From assembly GCA_944322615.1 (NCBI GenBank), contig CALUPH010000011.1:1-64000 (forward strand): 64,000 nt of DNA, written 5' to 3'. The stretch's first letter is position 1. The number at the start of each line of letters is the position of its first letter. The stretch is from Candidatus Gastranaerophilales bacterium (GTDB lineage: Bacteria; Cyanobacteriota; Vampirovibrionia; Gastranaerophilales; Gastranaerophilaceae). Positions 7,336 to 16,345 of the stretch are shown piece by piece. The notes beneath the pieces are model-generated. The model saw only the letters and a program-made list of their open reading frames with translations. It had not been told where the DNA came from and did not search any database. The position numbers and the translations under genes were made by a program.

Positions 7336-7412
7336 TGGGGCGGACAGTGGGATTCGAACCCACGTATATCGGAACCACAATCCGAGGCCTTAACCGCTTG
7401 GCGATGCCCGCC
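7336..7412 (-). tRNA. tRNA-His(GTG), CCA encoded
   Basis: On the minus strand the acceptor GCGGGCA pairs with TGTCCGC. An extra 5' G (G-1) faces C73, the hallmark of tRNA-His. The anticodon loop gives GTG. The T-arm is GTGGG-TTCGAAT-CCCAC. The CCA tail is encoded at 7336-7338, unlike in the tRNA-Ser gene. Confidence 0.95.
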
Positions 7413-7424
7413 ATCTCTAATTAA

Positions 7425-7453
7425 ACTTTAATATAAACAAACCTTTTTTTCAA
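7425..7453 (-). promoter_or_regulatory. Probable promoter of tRNA-His
   Basis: On the minus strand TTGAAA (7448-7453), 17 bases of spacer and TAAAGT (7425-7430) lie about a dozen bases upstream of the tRNA. The -35 box is good and the -10 box is only moderate. Confidence 0.45.
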
Positions 7454-7471
7454 CTGTTTTCTTTTTTAAAA

Positions 7472-7500
7472 GAAAGAAGCCATATTTTATGGCTTCTTTC
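7472..7500 (-). terminator. Terminator of glnA
   Basis: GAAAGAAGCCAT and ATGGCTTCTTTC form a 12-bp perfect stem with a short A/T loop. On the minus strand it is followed by a T-rich tract. It sits 20 bases after the glnA stop codon. Confidence 0.85.
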
Positions 7501-7519
7501 CCTTTTTTTATTTGAAGAA

Positions 7520-8869
7520 TTAGTATCTTTCCAAGTACATATCAAGTTCGTATTTTGTAACAGCGGTTCTGTATCCATCCCACTCTTTTAATTTAGATTG
7601 CATGAATTCTTTAAATATATGCTCTCCTAATGCTGATTTTACAATTGCACTCTTTTTCATCAACATTAATGCTTCATATAAGCTTCCCGGAAGAGTTTCT
7701 ATTTTTGCACGTTTACGTTCTTTATCATCCATTTTGAAAATATTTTTATCAATATCTAATGGTGGTTTTGTTTTCTTTTCAACACCATCTAAAATGGCTT
7801 CTAATATTACTGCTAAAGCTAAATATGGGTTGCAAGAAGGGTCTGGTGATCTTAATTCAACTCTTGTTGCATTCCCTCTTTTTGCAGGAACTCTTATTAA
7901 CGCAGAACGGTTTGCTAATGACCATGCCAAATATACAGGAGCTTCAAACCCGGGAACTATTCTTTTATAACTGTTTACAGTAGGATTTGTTACTGCTGTA
8001 AAATTTTTCACATGATCTAATAAGCCGCCAATAGCATATAATGCCGTTTCTGATAATTGATGTGCTCTTTTTGGATCGTAGAATGTATTTTTACCGTTTT
8101 TAAATAATGATAAGTTACAATGCATACCGGAACCGTTTATTCCATATATTGGTTTTGGCATAAATGTAGCATGTACGCCCATTTTATTTGCAACAGCTTT
8201 TACTGCATATCTGAATGTAATTATATTATCTGCACTTGTTAGCGCATCTTCATATTTAAAGTCAATTTCATGTTGACCTTCTGATACTTCGTGGTGGCTT
8301 GCTTCAACTTCAAACCCCATCGCAGTTATTGTTCTGACAATTTCTTTTCTTATGTTTTCACCCATGTCATCAGGCGCTGTATCATAATAACTTGCTCTAT
8401 CGTGAGTGTTTGTTGTAGGAAATCCGTTTTCATCTCTCTTAAATAAGAAAAATTCTGCTTCGGGTCCTACATTCATTTCATATCCCATATCTTTTGCACG
8501 TTTTAAAACTCTTTTTAAGTTTGAACGAGGACAGCCTTCAAATGGTGTTCCATCCGGATTGTGAATATCACAAATCAATCTTGCTACATTTGTTCCTGCA
8601 GCTTTATCTTCTCTGAACGGCAGTAATGTAAATGTTGCCAAATCAGGATAAAAGTACATATCTGAAGTTTCGATATTTCTGAACCCTTTTATTGATGAAC
8701 CATCCAGCATACATTCATTATTTAATATTTTATCAAGTTGTGAACTCGGTAAAGACATGTTTTTTACTTGTCCGTTAATATCACAGAATTGCAACTTGAT
8801 AAATTCAACCTTCTTATCTTTTACAATTTGTCTGATTTCTTCGGCTGTGTACTGCTTTCTTCCTGACAT
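7520..8869 (-). CDS. glnA: Glutamine synthetase, type I
   Basis: Joins ammonia to glutamate with ATP, the main entry of ammonia into metabolism; works as a dodecamer in the cytoplasm. The family signatures are present in order: an N-terminal beta-grasp domain ending in LDGSSIKGF, GPEAEFFLF (metal-binding glutamates), SHHEVSEGQHEIDF, NGSGMHCNLSLF and the NRSALIRVP segment. At 449 residues it matches the shorter GSI-alpha type rather than the longer adenylylated GSI-beta. It is divergent from nadE across 238 bases that contain palindromes (8947-8995). It forms its own transcript. Confidence 0.97.
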   Translation of the reverse strand: MSGRKQYTAEEIRQIVKDKKVEFIKLQFCDINGQVKNMSLPSSQLDKILNNECMLDGSSIKGFRNIETSDMYFYPDLATFTLLPFREDKAAGTNVARLICDIHNPDGTPFEGCPRSNLKRVLKRAKDMGYEMNVGPEAEFFLFKRDENGFPTTNTHDRASYYDTAPDDMGENIRKEIVRTITAMGFEVEASHHEVSEGQHEIDFKYEDALTSADNIITFRYAVKAVANKMGVHATFMPKPIYGINGSGMHCNLSLFKNGKNTFYDPKRAHQLSETALYAIGGLLDHVKNFTAVTNPTVNSYKRIVPGFEAPVYLAWSLANRSALIRVPAKRGNATRVELRSPDPSCNPYLALAVILEAILDGVEKKTKPPLDIDKNIFKMDDKERKRAKIETLPGSLYEALMLMKKSAIVKSALGEHIFKEFMQSKLKEWDGYRTAVTKYELDMYLERY

Positions 8870-8946
8870 AAAATTTTACCTTTCTTTTTCAAAAACTTTT
8901 AATGTTTTTATTATAATACTCCTTGGAAAAATTACAAGTAAAAAAT

Positions 8947-8995
8947 TGCATTTTAACAAAAAATGCATAAAAAAATTAACAAAAATGTCATTTTT
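8947..8995. promoter_or_regulatory. Inverted repeats between glnA and nadE
   Basis: TGCATTTT (8947-8954) and AAAATGCA (8960-8967) form an 8-bp inverted repeat with a 5-base gap. AAAAATG-T-CATTTTT (8981-8995) forms a second one. Both sit upstream of glnA in the divergent region. They could be operators for nitrogen control, but they do not match the GTA-N8-TAC box of NtcA or the usual GlnR box. In such AT-rich DNA part of this may be chance. Confidence 0.35.
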
Positions 8996-9073
8996 TTAGT
9001 GCAAGTCCTCTTATAAATGATGCTTTTTTGCTTAAAACAGTCTTTTTAACGAGAAATGCAATTTTTATTATTT

Positions 9074-9101
9074 TTGACTATTTTTTTTGACTGCAGATAA
9101 T
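9074..9101 (+). promoter_or_regulatory. Promoter of nadE, probably giving a leaderless mRNA
   Basis: TTGACT (9074-9079), a 16-base spacer and GATAAT (9096-9101) end only 6 bases before the nadE ATG at 9108. Transcription should then start at or next to the A of the start codon. No Shine-Dalgarno sequence is present. Confidence 0.55.
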
Positions 9102-9107
9102 TAAATT

Positions 9108-10880
9108 ATGAATAGATTAGTTTTAGCTCAAATAGATACTATAGCAGGAAATATTAAATACAATGCAGAAAAAATTATTAACTGCATTAATAAAGCAAAA
9201 GAAAATAATGCGGATTTGATTATATTCCCCGAACTTGTTCTTGTTGGATATCCTTTTGGTGATATTATAATGAGACATAAATCAGTTATTGAAAAACAAT
9301 TGGCTGCTTTGGAAGAAATAGCATCAAATACACAAAATATTACTGCACTTATAGGGTTCGCAGAACCAACAAATGCTGCAGATAAAAAACCTTTTTATAA
9401 CTCTGTTGCAGTTGTTCAAAACGGGAAAATAATCAATATTATAAGAAAACGATTACTCCCTAATTATGGAGAATTTAACGATTACCGATATTTTGAACCA
9501 TCAAAAGAAGTTTCTGAATTACTTGAAATAAATGGCGAAAAATACGGAATTTTAATATGTGAAGATAGTTTTAATGATAAATCTTTTTTTAAAGATGAAT
9601 GTATCTATAATGTTGATCCAGTTGCGGAACTTATGAAAAAACATCCGACAACCTTAATTAATTGTTCTTGCTCTCCATCTAGAACCGGCAAAGAATTTAT
9701 GAAAAATTCTCTTTTCTCATCGATTGCAAAGAAATATAAGGTTAATTATATTTATGTTAATAAAGCCGGTTATGCTGATAACTTAAGTTTTGACGGAACA
9801 TCAAGAATATATAACAAAAATGGTGAGTTAACACTTAGAGCAAAATCATTTGAAGAAGATTTCATTATAACTGACGATTATACAGGGACAATTAATACCC
9901 TTCCTATCGGTATGGATAAAGAAATTAAACAAAACAAGTTTGATTTGGACTATACATATGATTTAGACAGAACATATAAAAGTATAGTTTTTGGTATAAA
10001 AGAATATTTTAAAAAGAATGGTTTTAAAAAAGCTGTTTTAGGTCTATCAGGCGGACTCGATTCAACTATTAGCTGTGTGCTTCTTGTTGATGCTTTAGGA
10101 AAAGAAAATGTATTTGGTGTTTCTATGCCAAGCAGAATTACTTCACAAGCAAGCAAAAATGATGCGAAAATTCTTGCGGAAAATCTTGGTATTAATTTTA
10201 TTGAAATTCCTTTAGCAGAAAGTATCGACGCTACAAAAAATATGCTCAATTATGCTTTTGATAACATAAATACTGATAAGTATGAAAAATCTACAACAAT
10301 TGAAAATCTTCAAGCAAGAACAAGAGCAACTTTGTTGTGGAGTATAGCAAATGAACATAAAAATATGCTCCCTATTGCAACAAGTGATAAATCAGAAGCT
10401 TATATTGGCTATGCCACCGTAAATGGTGATATGTCAGGTGGTTTCGCTCCTATTGCAGATGTAACTAAAACTAAGTTATTTGCATTGGGTGATTTCTTGA
10501 ATAAAAATAGAACACAAAAAAATGCAATTCCTCAAGCAATATTAGAAAAACCGCCCGGAGCTGAATTAAAAATCAATCCGAAAACAGGAAAAACTGTTTG
10601 TGCCGAAGAAGATAATATGCCATATCCTTTCTTAGATGAAATTATTTGGTATGTTGAAAATTATGGGTATGGTTTTAATGATTTTATTAATCATAACTTC
10701 TTTTTTGAAAAAAATAATCCTGTTTCTAAGGAACAGAAGGAAGAATGGCTTAATAAGTTCTTTTGGAAACAGCATTGTGCTGTGTTCAAATGGCATATAA
10801 TTCCTCCATCTGTTGTTATTGATATGCATTCAATAAACTCTGTTGAATATCGTCAGCCAATAATTTCTAAAGTTTATTAA
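9108..10880 (+). CDS. nadE: NAD+ synthase, glutamine-hydrolysing
   Basis: Makes NAD+ from deamido-NAD using ATP and ammonia that it releases from glutamine. The N-terminal nitrilase-like glutaminase domain (about 1-260) has the catalytic Glu at 42 and a Cys in ICEDSF. The C-terminal ATP-pyrophosphatase domain has the PP-loop SGGLDS at 314-319 and the ATSDKSE segment. At 590 residues it is the long two-domain type. There is no ribosome site before the ATG; the promoter abuts it, so a leaderless transcript is likely. A shared terminator separates it from the convergent permease gene. Confidence 0.95.
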   Translation: MNRLVLAQIDTIAGNIKYNAEKIINCINKAKENNADLIIFPELVLVGYPFGDIIMRHKSVIEKQLAALEEIASNTQNITALIGFAEPTNAADKKPFYNSVAVVQNGKIINIIRKRLLPNYGEFNDYRYFEPSKEVSELLEINGEKYGILICEDSFNDKSFFKDECIYNVDPVAELMKKHPTTLINCSCSPSRTGKEFMKNSLFSSIAKKYKVNYIYVNKAGYADNLSFDGTSRIYNKNGELTLRAKSFEEDFIITDDYTGTINTLPIGMDKEIKQNKFDLDYTYDLDRTYKSIVFGIKEYFKKNGFKKAVLGLSGGLDSTISCVLLVDALGKENVFGVSMPSRITSQASKNDAKILAENLGINFIEIPLAESIDATKNMLNYAFDNINTDKYEKSTTIENLQARTRATLLWSIANEHKNMLPIATSDKSEAYIGYATVNGDMSGGFAPIADVTKTKLFALGDFLNKNRTQKNAIPQAILEKPPGAELKINPKTGKTVCAEEDNMPYPFLDEIIWYVENYGYGFNDFINHNFFFEKNNPVSKEQKEEWLNKFFWKQHCAVFKWHIIPPSVVIDMHSINSVEYRQPIISKVY

Positions 10881-10897
10881 TTATTTATAACTAAAAA

Positions 10898-10926
10898 AAA
10901 CTCCCAACTAACAAGTTGGGAGTTTT
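10898..10926. terminator. Bidirectional terminator between nadE and the permease gene
   Basis: CTCCCAACT and AGTTGGGAG form a 9-bp stem with loop AACA, flanked by A-tract and T-tract. It can therefore end both convergent transcripts. Confidence 0.85.
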
Positions 10927-10931
10927 AATTT

Positions 10932-12485
10932 CTATTTTGTAATGATTTTATCTTCTGTGATTTGTTCAGTTCGCTGCAATTTAATCGACATCTGCTTTTG
11001 ACTATTTTGATAGCCATACATAAAATATATTACTATACCGATTACAAGCCATAATGGGAATAAGAATGCAGATGTTTTAACTTCCCTTAAAGCAACAAAC
11101 ATTAATCCAGAACAAAATACAGCACCTATTATCGGGAACCAAGGACAACAAGGTACCTTAAAAGGTCTTTCTCTGTTTGGTTCTGTTTTTCTTAGAATTA
11201 AAATACCTATACAAACAATTACAAATGATGTAAATGTACCAAAAATAGCAAGTTCAGCAGCAACCTGCATATTGATAAATAATGAACCTATTAACATTAA
11301 AATTGTAGACAATATTGTTATAACCCAAGGTGTTTGAAATTTTGGATGAATTTTTTTCATTACAGAAGGAAGTAAACTATCTCTTGCCATTGCTAATAAT
11401 ATTCTTGTTGTACCAAATTGAAGAACTAAAAGAACTGATGTTAAACCGGCTAAAGCACCTATTGCAATGGCACCTGCAAACCAATCTTGACCAACAAAGC
11501 TCATTGCTGCTGCAATTGGTGCTTTTAAATCTATTTGACCCATTGGAATCATACCAGTTAAAACAATAGTAACGAAACAATATATTAAAGAACATACAAC
11601 TAAAGATCCAATTAAACCTATAGGTAAATTCTTTTGCGGATTTTTCGTTTCTTCTGCTGCTGTTGATATTGCATCAAAACCAATGTAAGCATAAAACATT
11701 GCAAAGGCTCCCATCAAAATACCTTTTATACCTGTTGGACAAAATGGAGTCCAATTTTCAGGCTTTACATAAAAAGCACCGACACATACAAATAATGCAA
11801 TAACTATTATTTTTACAAGAACCATTATTTTAGCAAAATTAGCTGATTCTTTTATTCCCTTCAATAATACAATTGATATTATTGTGATAATTAGCATTGA
11901 TGGAAGATTCATACATATTGGTATTCCTATTATATGTGGGATGTTTTCTCCACTTGACAATGCTGTTTGGTAGTCATTTACGAGCCATACAGGTGGATTT
12001 CTCATAATTGCAGGTAAAAATGGAAATCCTTCTAAAAATTTGACTAAATATCCTGACCAACTTGCTGCAACGGCAATTGTTCCGATTGCGTATTCTAACA
12101 TTAGAACCCAGCCCATCATCCAAGCTGCAAGTTCGCCCATTGTTGCATATGTATATATATATGCACTTCCTGAAACCGGTATCATTGATGCAAATTCTGC
12201 ATAACATAATGCAGGGAATATACACGCTAATGCTACTAAAAATATTGATATTACTAGTGCCGGTCCTGCTCCTACTCTTTCTGTTGTTCCAATAACAGCA
12301 GAACCTATCATTACAAATATCCCTGCACCTATTATGGCGCTTATTCCTAAAATTATCAAATCAAATGCATTTAAGGTTTTCTTTAAACCACCCGCGACAG
12401 ATTGTTCTAAAAATTCATCCGGATTTTTCTTTCTTAGAAGATTTGATACAAATTTTCCTAATAAATCTTTCTTGGTGGTTTGCAT
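10932..12485 (-). CDS. Amino-acid permease, APC superfamily (CAT type)
   Basis: A 517-residue inner-membrane transporter with at least twelve hydrophobic helices. GISAIIGAGIFVMIG near residue 48 is the substrate-binding unwound helix of the APC fold. The PVSGSAYIYTYATMGELAAWMMGW segment follows. Later helices and length match the cationic amino acid transporter subfamily, with relatives such as Bacillus YfnA. The actual substrate cannot be read from sequence. AAAAGGAAA lies upstream of the ATG. It follows glyQ on the same strand but probably forms its own unit. Confidence 0.9.
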   Translation of the reverse strand: MQTTKKDLLGKFVSNLLRKKNPDEFLEQSVAGGLKKTLNAFDLIILGISAIIGAGIFVMIGSAVIGTTERVGAGPALVISIFLVALACIFPALCYAEFASMIPVSGSAYIYTYATMGELAAWMMGWVLMLEYAIGTIAVAASWSGYLVKFLEGFPFLPAIMRNPPVWLVNDYQTALSSGENIPHIIGIPICMNLPSMLIITIISIVLLKGIKESANFAKIMVLVKIIVIALFVCVGAFYVKPENWTPFCPTGIKGILMGAFAMFYAYIGFDAISTAAEETKNPQKNLPIGLIGSLVVCSLIYCFVTIVLTGMIPMGQIDLKAPIAAAMSFVGQDWFAGAIAIGALAGLTSVLLVLQFGTTRILLAMARDSLLPSVMKKIHPKFQTPWVITILSTILMLIGSLFINMQVAAELAIFGTFTSFVIVCIGILILRKTEPNRERPFKVPCCPWFPIIGAVFCSGLMFVALREVKTSAFLFPLWLVIGIVIYFMYGYQNSQKQMSIKLQRTEQITEDKIITK

Positions 12486-12520
12486 TTGTTATTTCCTTTT
12501 CATTTCTCATTATCGCAGCG

Positions 12521-12539
12521 GGAATTATTTTATAATTCC
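12521..12539 (-). terminator. Hairpin after glyQ, possible weak terminator
   Basis: GGAATTAT-TTT-ATAATTCC forms an 8-bp stem that can be extended by GC-rich flanks. No T-run follows on the minus strand, so termination would be weak. Confidence 0.3.
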
Positions 12540-12553
12540 TTGCGCTCTACTCT

Positions 12554-13444
12554 CTATACATTACAATGTTGCTTTTTTAATAGTGGAAAACCTAGTTCCT
12601 CTCTTTGATCTACATATAATTTTGCAACCATTGCCGCCATTCTTCTTACTCTGTTTATATAATTTATTCTTTCATCTCTGCTTATTACACCTCTTGCATC
12701 AAGCAGATTGAATGTGTGTGAACATTTCAAAACATAATCATATGCCGGAAGTACTATTTTGGCCTCTACGCAAGATTCAACTTCTGCTTGAAATAAATCA
12801 AACATTTTAAACAATCTTTCTGCACTTGAATATTCAAAATTGTATTTTGATTGTTCTATCTCATTTTGCAAATAGATTTCACCATATTTTAATTCTTTAT
12901 TCCACATAACGTCATATACAGAATCAACGTTCTGTAAATACATTGCTATACGCTCAAGTCCATATGTTATTTCAAGTGCAACAGGTTTGATTTCTAAACC
13001 GCCTACTTGTTGAAAATATGTAAATTGGGTAATTTCCATGCCATCTAACCATACTTCCCAACCTACACCGGCTGCACCTAATGTCGGTGATTCCCAGTTA
13101 TCTTCAACAAATCTTACATCATGTTTTGATAAATCAATTCCCATTGCTTCTAAGCTTCTTAAATATAATTCTTGTGAATCTTTGGGTGACGGTTTTAAAA
13201 TTACTTGATATTGAAAATAATGACCTAATCGATTTGGATTTTCTCCGTATCTTGCATCCGTTGGTCTTCTGCAAGGTTCTACCATTGCTGTATTCCAAGG
13301 CTCAGGGCCCAATGAACGTAAAAATGTTGCAGGGTTCATTGTGCTGGCACCCTTCTCTATATCATATGGCTGTTGTATTATACATCCGTAATCAGACCAA
13401 AATTTTGACAAATTTAATATTAATTCTTGAAATGTTAAACCCAC
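12554..13444 (-). CDS. glyQ: Glycyl-tRNA synthetase, alpha subunit
   Basis: Catalytic subunit of the tetrameric bacterial glycyl-tRNA synthetase, which charges tRNA-Gly. Typical segments are visible: [10 protein letters not shown] at the start, [46 protein letters not shown], and [20 protein letters not shown]. The GTG at 13444 is chosen because GAGGA lies about 10 bases upstream and it gives the usual family N-terminus and 296 residues. An in-frame ATG further up would add an untypical tail. The beta subunit gene glyS is not adjacent and is not elsewhere in the window. Confidence 0.95.
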   Translation of the reverse strand: MGLTFQELILNLSKFWSDYGCIIQQPYDIEKGASTMNPATFLRSLGPEPWNTAMVEPCRRPTDARYGENPNRLGHYFQYQVILKPSPKDSQELYLRSLEAMGIDLSKHDVRFVEDNWESPTLGAAGVGWEVWLDGMEITQFTYFQQVGGLEIKPVALEITYGLERIAMYLQNVDSVYDVMWNKELKYGEIYLQNEIEQSKYNFEYSSAERLFKMFDLFQAEVESCVEAKIVLPAYDYVLKCSHTFNLLDARGVISRDERINYINRVRRMAAMVAKLYVDQREELGFPLLKKQHCNV

Positions 13445-13743
13445 GATTAATAGTCCTCTTTTCTTTGACATCTTAGCTTTAATATTGTATACCAACCAAA
13501 AAAAAAATTAAAGAAAATTATTGTATTTTATACACTTCTTATTTTCGCTTTTTTTGTTGCCTTTAATTTATCTGAAGTTTTTTTTAATTTTTTATTAAAT
13601 ACTCTAAAATTCTTATAATATTTGATGTAAAAAATTTCAAAAATTAAAATTTATTTGTCATTTTTCTTTATTTTTTTGTAAAAAATTAAATAGCAGTATT
13701 GTTAAGTAGTGTTAAGTTTAGAAGCGTAAAAATATTTTGAAAT
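13445..13743. other. AT-rich spacer between gap and glyQ
   Basis: About 300 bases of very AT-rich sequence with long A and T tracts and no credible gene. It must contain the glyQ promoter. I looked for a T-box leader (conserved GGTGG-type motif and antiterminator) and saw none. Confidence 0.5.
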
Positions 13744-13746
13744 AAA

Positions 13747-13772
13747 AAATGGACTGCATTAGCAGTCCATTT
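13747..13772 (-). terminator. Terminator of gap
   Basis: AAATGGACTGC and GCAGTCCATTT form an 11-bp perfect stem with loop ATTA. On the minus strand T-rich sequence follows, 25 bases after the gap stop codon. Confidence 0.85.
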
Positions 13773-13796
13773 CAATTTGAAAGTTTTTATATCAAA

Positions 13797-14880
<1,084 letters not shown>

Positions 14881-14925
14881 GTATATTCATGAAACTTTCA
14901 TTTTCTTATTTTCATTAGTAATAAA

Positions 14926-14956
14926 TTACTATATGGCTATATTTTTTTGATATAAT
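14926..14956 (+). promoter_or_regulatory. Extended -10 promoter of the acyltransferase pair
   Basis: TGATATAAT (14948-14956) is an extended -10 element with a perfect hexamer. A poor -35 (TTACTA, 14926) lies 19 bases upstream. The start codon at 14987 is 30 bases downstream. Confidence 0.5.
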
Positions 14957-14986
14957 ATCACTATAAATGAAAGAGATTCAAATTAT

Positions 14987-15631
14987 ATGACAACAAAATT
15001 TTCTACAAGAACACCAAAAAGCTTTAATATTTGGAGAAAAATTTTTCAATATATTGCTTGTAATATAGTTATTATTAATATAATCAAATCAAAATATAAT
15101 CTTCTAAAAACTGAGGGATTAGAAAATATAGATAAAACAAAAAAATATGTTGTTGCAAGTAATCATATTACAGGTTTTGATCCATTCTCAGTTGCTGCGT
15201 GCTTAAATTTAACTATAGCTTATATGGCAAAAGTTCAGCTTTTTGAAACATTTTGGTCTATGCTATTAATGGATTGGTGCGGTGCTTTTGCTGTCGATAG
15301 GGATAAAGTTGATGTTTCAACTATTAAAACCGCTTTATCTATTAAAAAAACTGATTGGCATCTTGGTTTGTTTCCTCAAGGGACAAGATGTAATAACGGT
15401 AAACTTGAAAATATTACAAAAGGGTTTGCTTCTATTGCAAAAAAAATGGATGCTGATATTCTTCCCGTTGGTATTATCGTAAAAGATAATCCGAATTCTA
15501 AAAAGAAAGATTTGCAATTAAAAGTAGGTAATGCAATTTCTTGTAAAAATTCAGTTGATGAGATAGTTCATAATTGGGCAAAAGCGGTAAGTAAATTAGC
15601 GGAACTGGAATATATTCCTTCTACAAACTAG
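14987..15631 (+). CDS. PlsC-like lysophospholipid acyltransferase, copy 1
   Basis: Expected to acylate 1-acyl-glycerol-3-phosphate or a similar lysolipid at the inner membrane. The block I motif N-H-x4-D appears as NHITGFD. Block III is FPQGTR, with Gln where most members have Glu. A hydrophobic segment near residues 20-35 may anchor it. It is 214 residues long. It lies 15 bases before a clear paralogue and shares with it the stretch VSTIKTAL and the spacing of all motifs, so the pair arose by tandem duplication. A purine-rich AAGAGA lies upstream of the ATG. Confidence 0.85.
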   Translation: MTTKFSTRTPKSFNIWRKIFQYIACNIVIINIIKSKYNLLKTEGLENIDKTKKYVVASNHITGFDPFSVAACLNLTIAYMAKVQLFETFWSMLLMDWCGAFAVDRDKVDVSTIKTALSIKKTDWHLGLFPQGTRCNNGKLENITKGFASIAKKMDADILPVGIIVKDNPNSKKKDLQLKVGNAISCKNSVDEIVHNWAKAVSKLAELEYIPSTN

Positions 15632-15646
15632 AAAGACTATACAAAG

Positions 15647-16345
15647 ATGGAAACTAAGAAAAAAAACTACACTAAAAGAGAAGTATCTGATTTTACCGAA
15701 AATAAATACAAATTTCAATTGTTCGGGCGCTGGCTTGTTCCGAATACAATTATGCCAATATTTTATAAAATTGAATATATAGGTCGCGAGAATATCCCTC
15801 AAGACAGAAACTTTATTGTTGCGCCTAATCATATTTCTTATTTTGATCCGTTTATTGCAGGTGAGGCTGTAAGACAGCCTATTGCTTTTATGGGGAAAAA
15901 AGAACTTTTTGAAAATCCTATATTGGCATTTTTATTGGATGGATTAGCTTGTTTTGCTGTAAATCGTGAAAAGTTAGAAGTTTCTACTATTAAAACAGCA
16001 TTGAACATATTTAAAACAGACCGTTGGAGACTTGGTATTTTCCCTCAAGGCGGTATTAGAAGAAACAGAAAAATAGAAAAAATAAATAAGGGGTTTGCTG
16101 TTATTGCAAAGCAGATGAAAACCGATATTTTACCTATCGGTATAATCGGATGTGAAGAATATAATTGGATTCCGTTTAAAGGTAAACTTAGAGTGGCAAT
16201 TGGTCAACCGATATCATATAATCAAGAACTTGAAGATATTATTGATGAATGGAGCCGTAAGGTTGCTGATTTGACCGGTTATAAATATGTCAAAGAAGAA
16301 CCTCAATCCATAGAACAAAAAGAACTTGAAAATATTAATAATTAG
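15647..16345 (+). CDS. PlsC-like lysophospholipid acyltransferase, copy 2
   Basis: Paralogue of the preceding gene, 232 residues. NHISYFD carries the catalytic His-Asp pair. The FPEGTR block has become FPQGGIRRN, a second departure from consensus in the substrate-phosphate-binding loop. The two genes are almost certainly co-transcribed. Whether the two enzymes act on different lysolipids or one has drifted in specificity cannot be decided. The C-terminal 20 residues are charged and lack a counterpart in copy 1. Confidence 0.85.
   Translation: METKKKNYTKREVSDFTENKYKFQLFGRWLVPNTIMPIFYKIEYIGRENIPQDRNFIVAPNHISYFDPFIAGEAVRQPIAFMGKKELFENPILAFLLDGLACFAVNREKLEVSTIKTALNIFKTDRWRLGIFPQGGIRRNRKIEKINKGFAVIAKQMKTDILPIGIIGCEEYNWIPFKGKLRVAIGQPISYNQELEDIIDEWSRKVADLTGYKYVKEEPQSIEQKELENINN

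Noticed and set aside
7150-7431. Open frame of 93 codons across the second repeat and tRNA-His
   Set aside because: It reads antisense through the tRNA gene, giving a familiar artefact peptide. Not a gene.
8870-9107. NtcA binding site before glnA
   Set aside because: No GTA-N8-TAC box was found; the nearest match fails in the second half.
11330-12711. Several plus-strand frames opposite the permease and glyQ
   Set aside because: Shadows of strongly supported minus-strand genes.
13445-13796. T-box riboswitch upstream of glyQ
   Set aside because: No T-box sequence or antiterminator hairpin seen.
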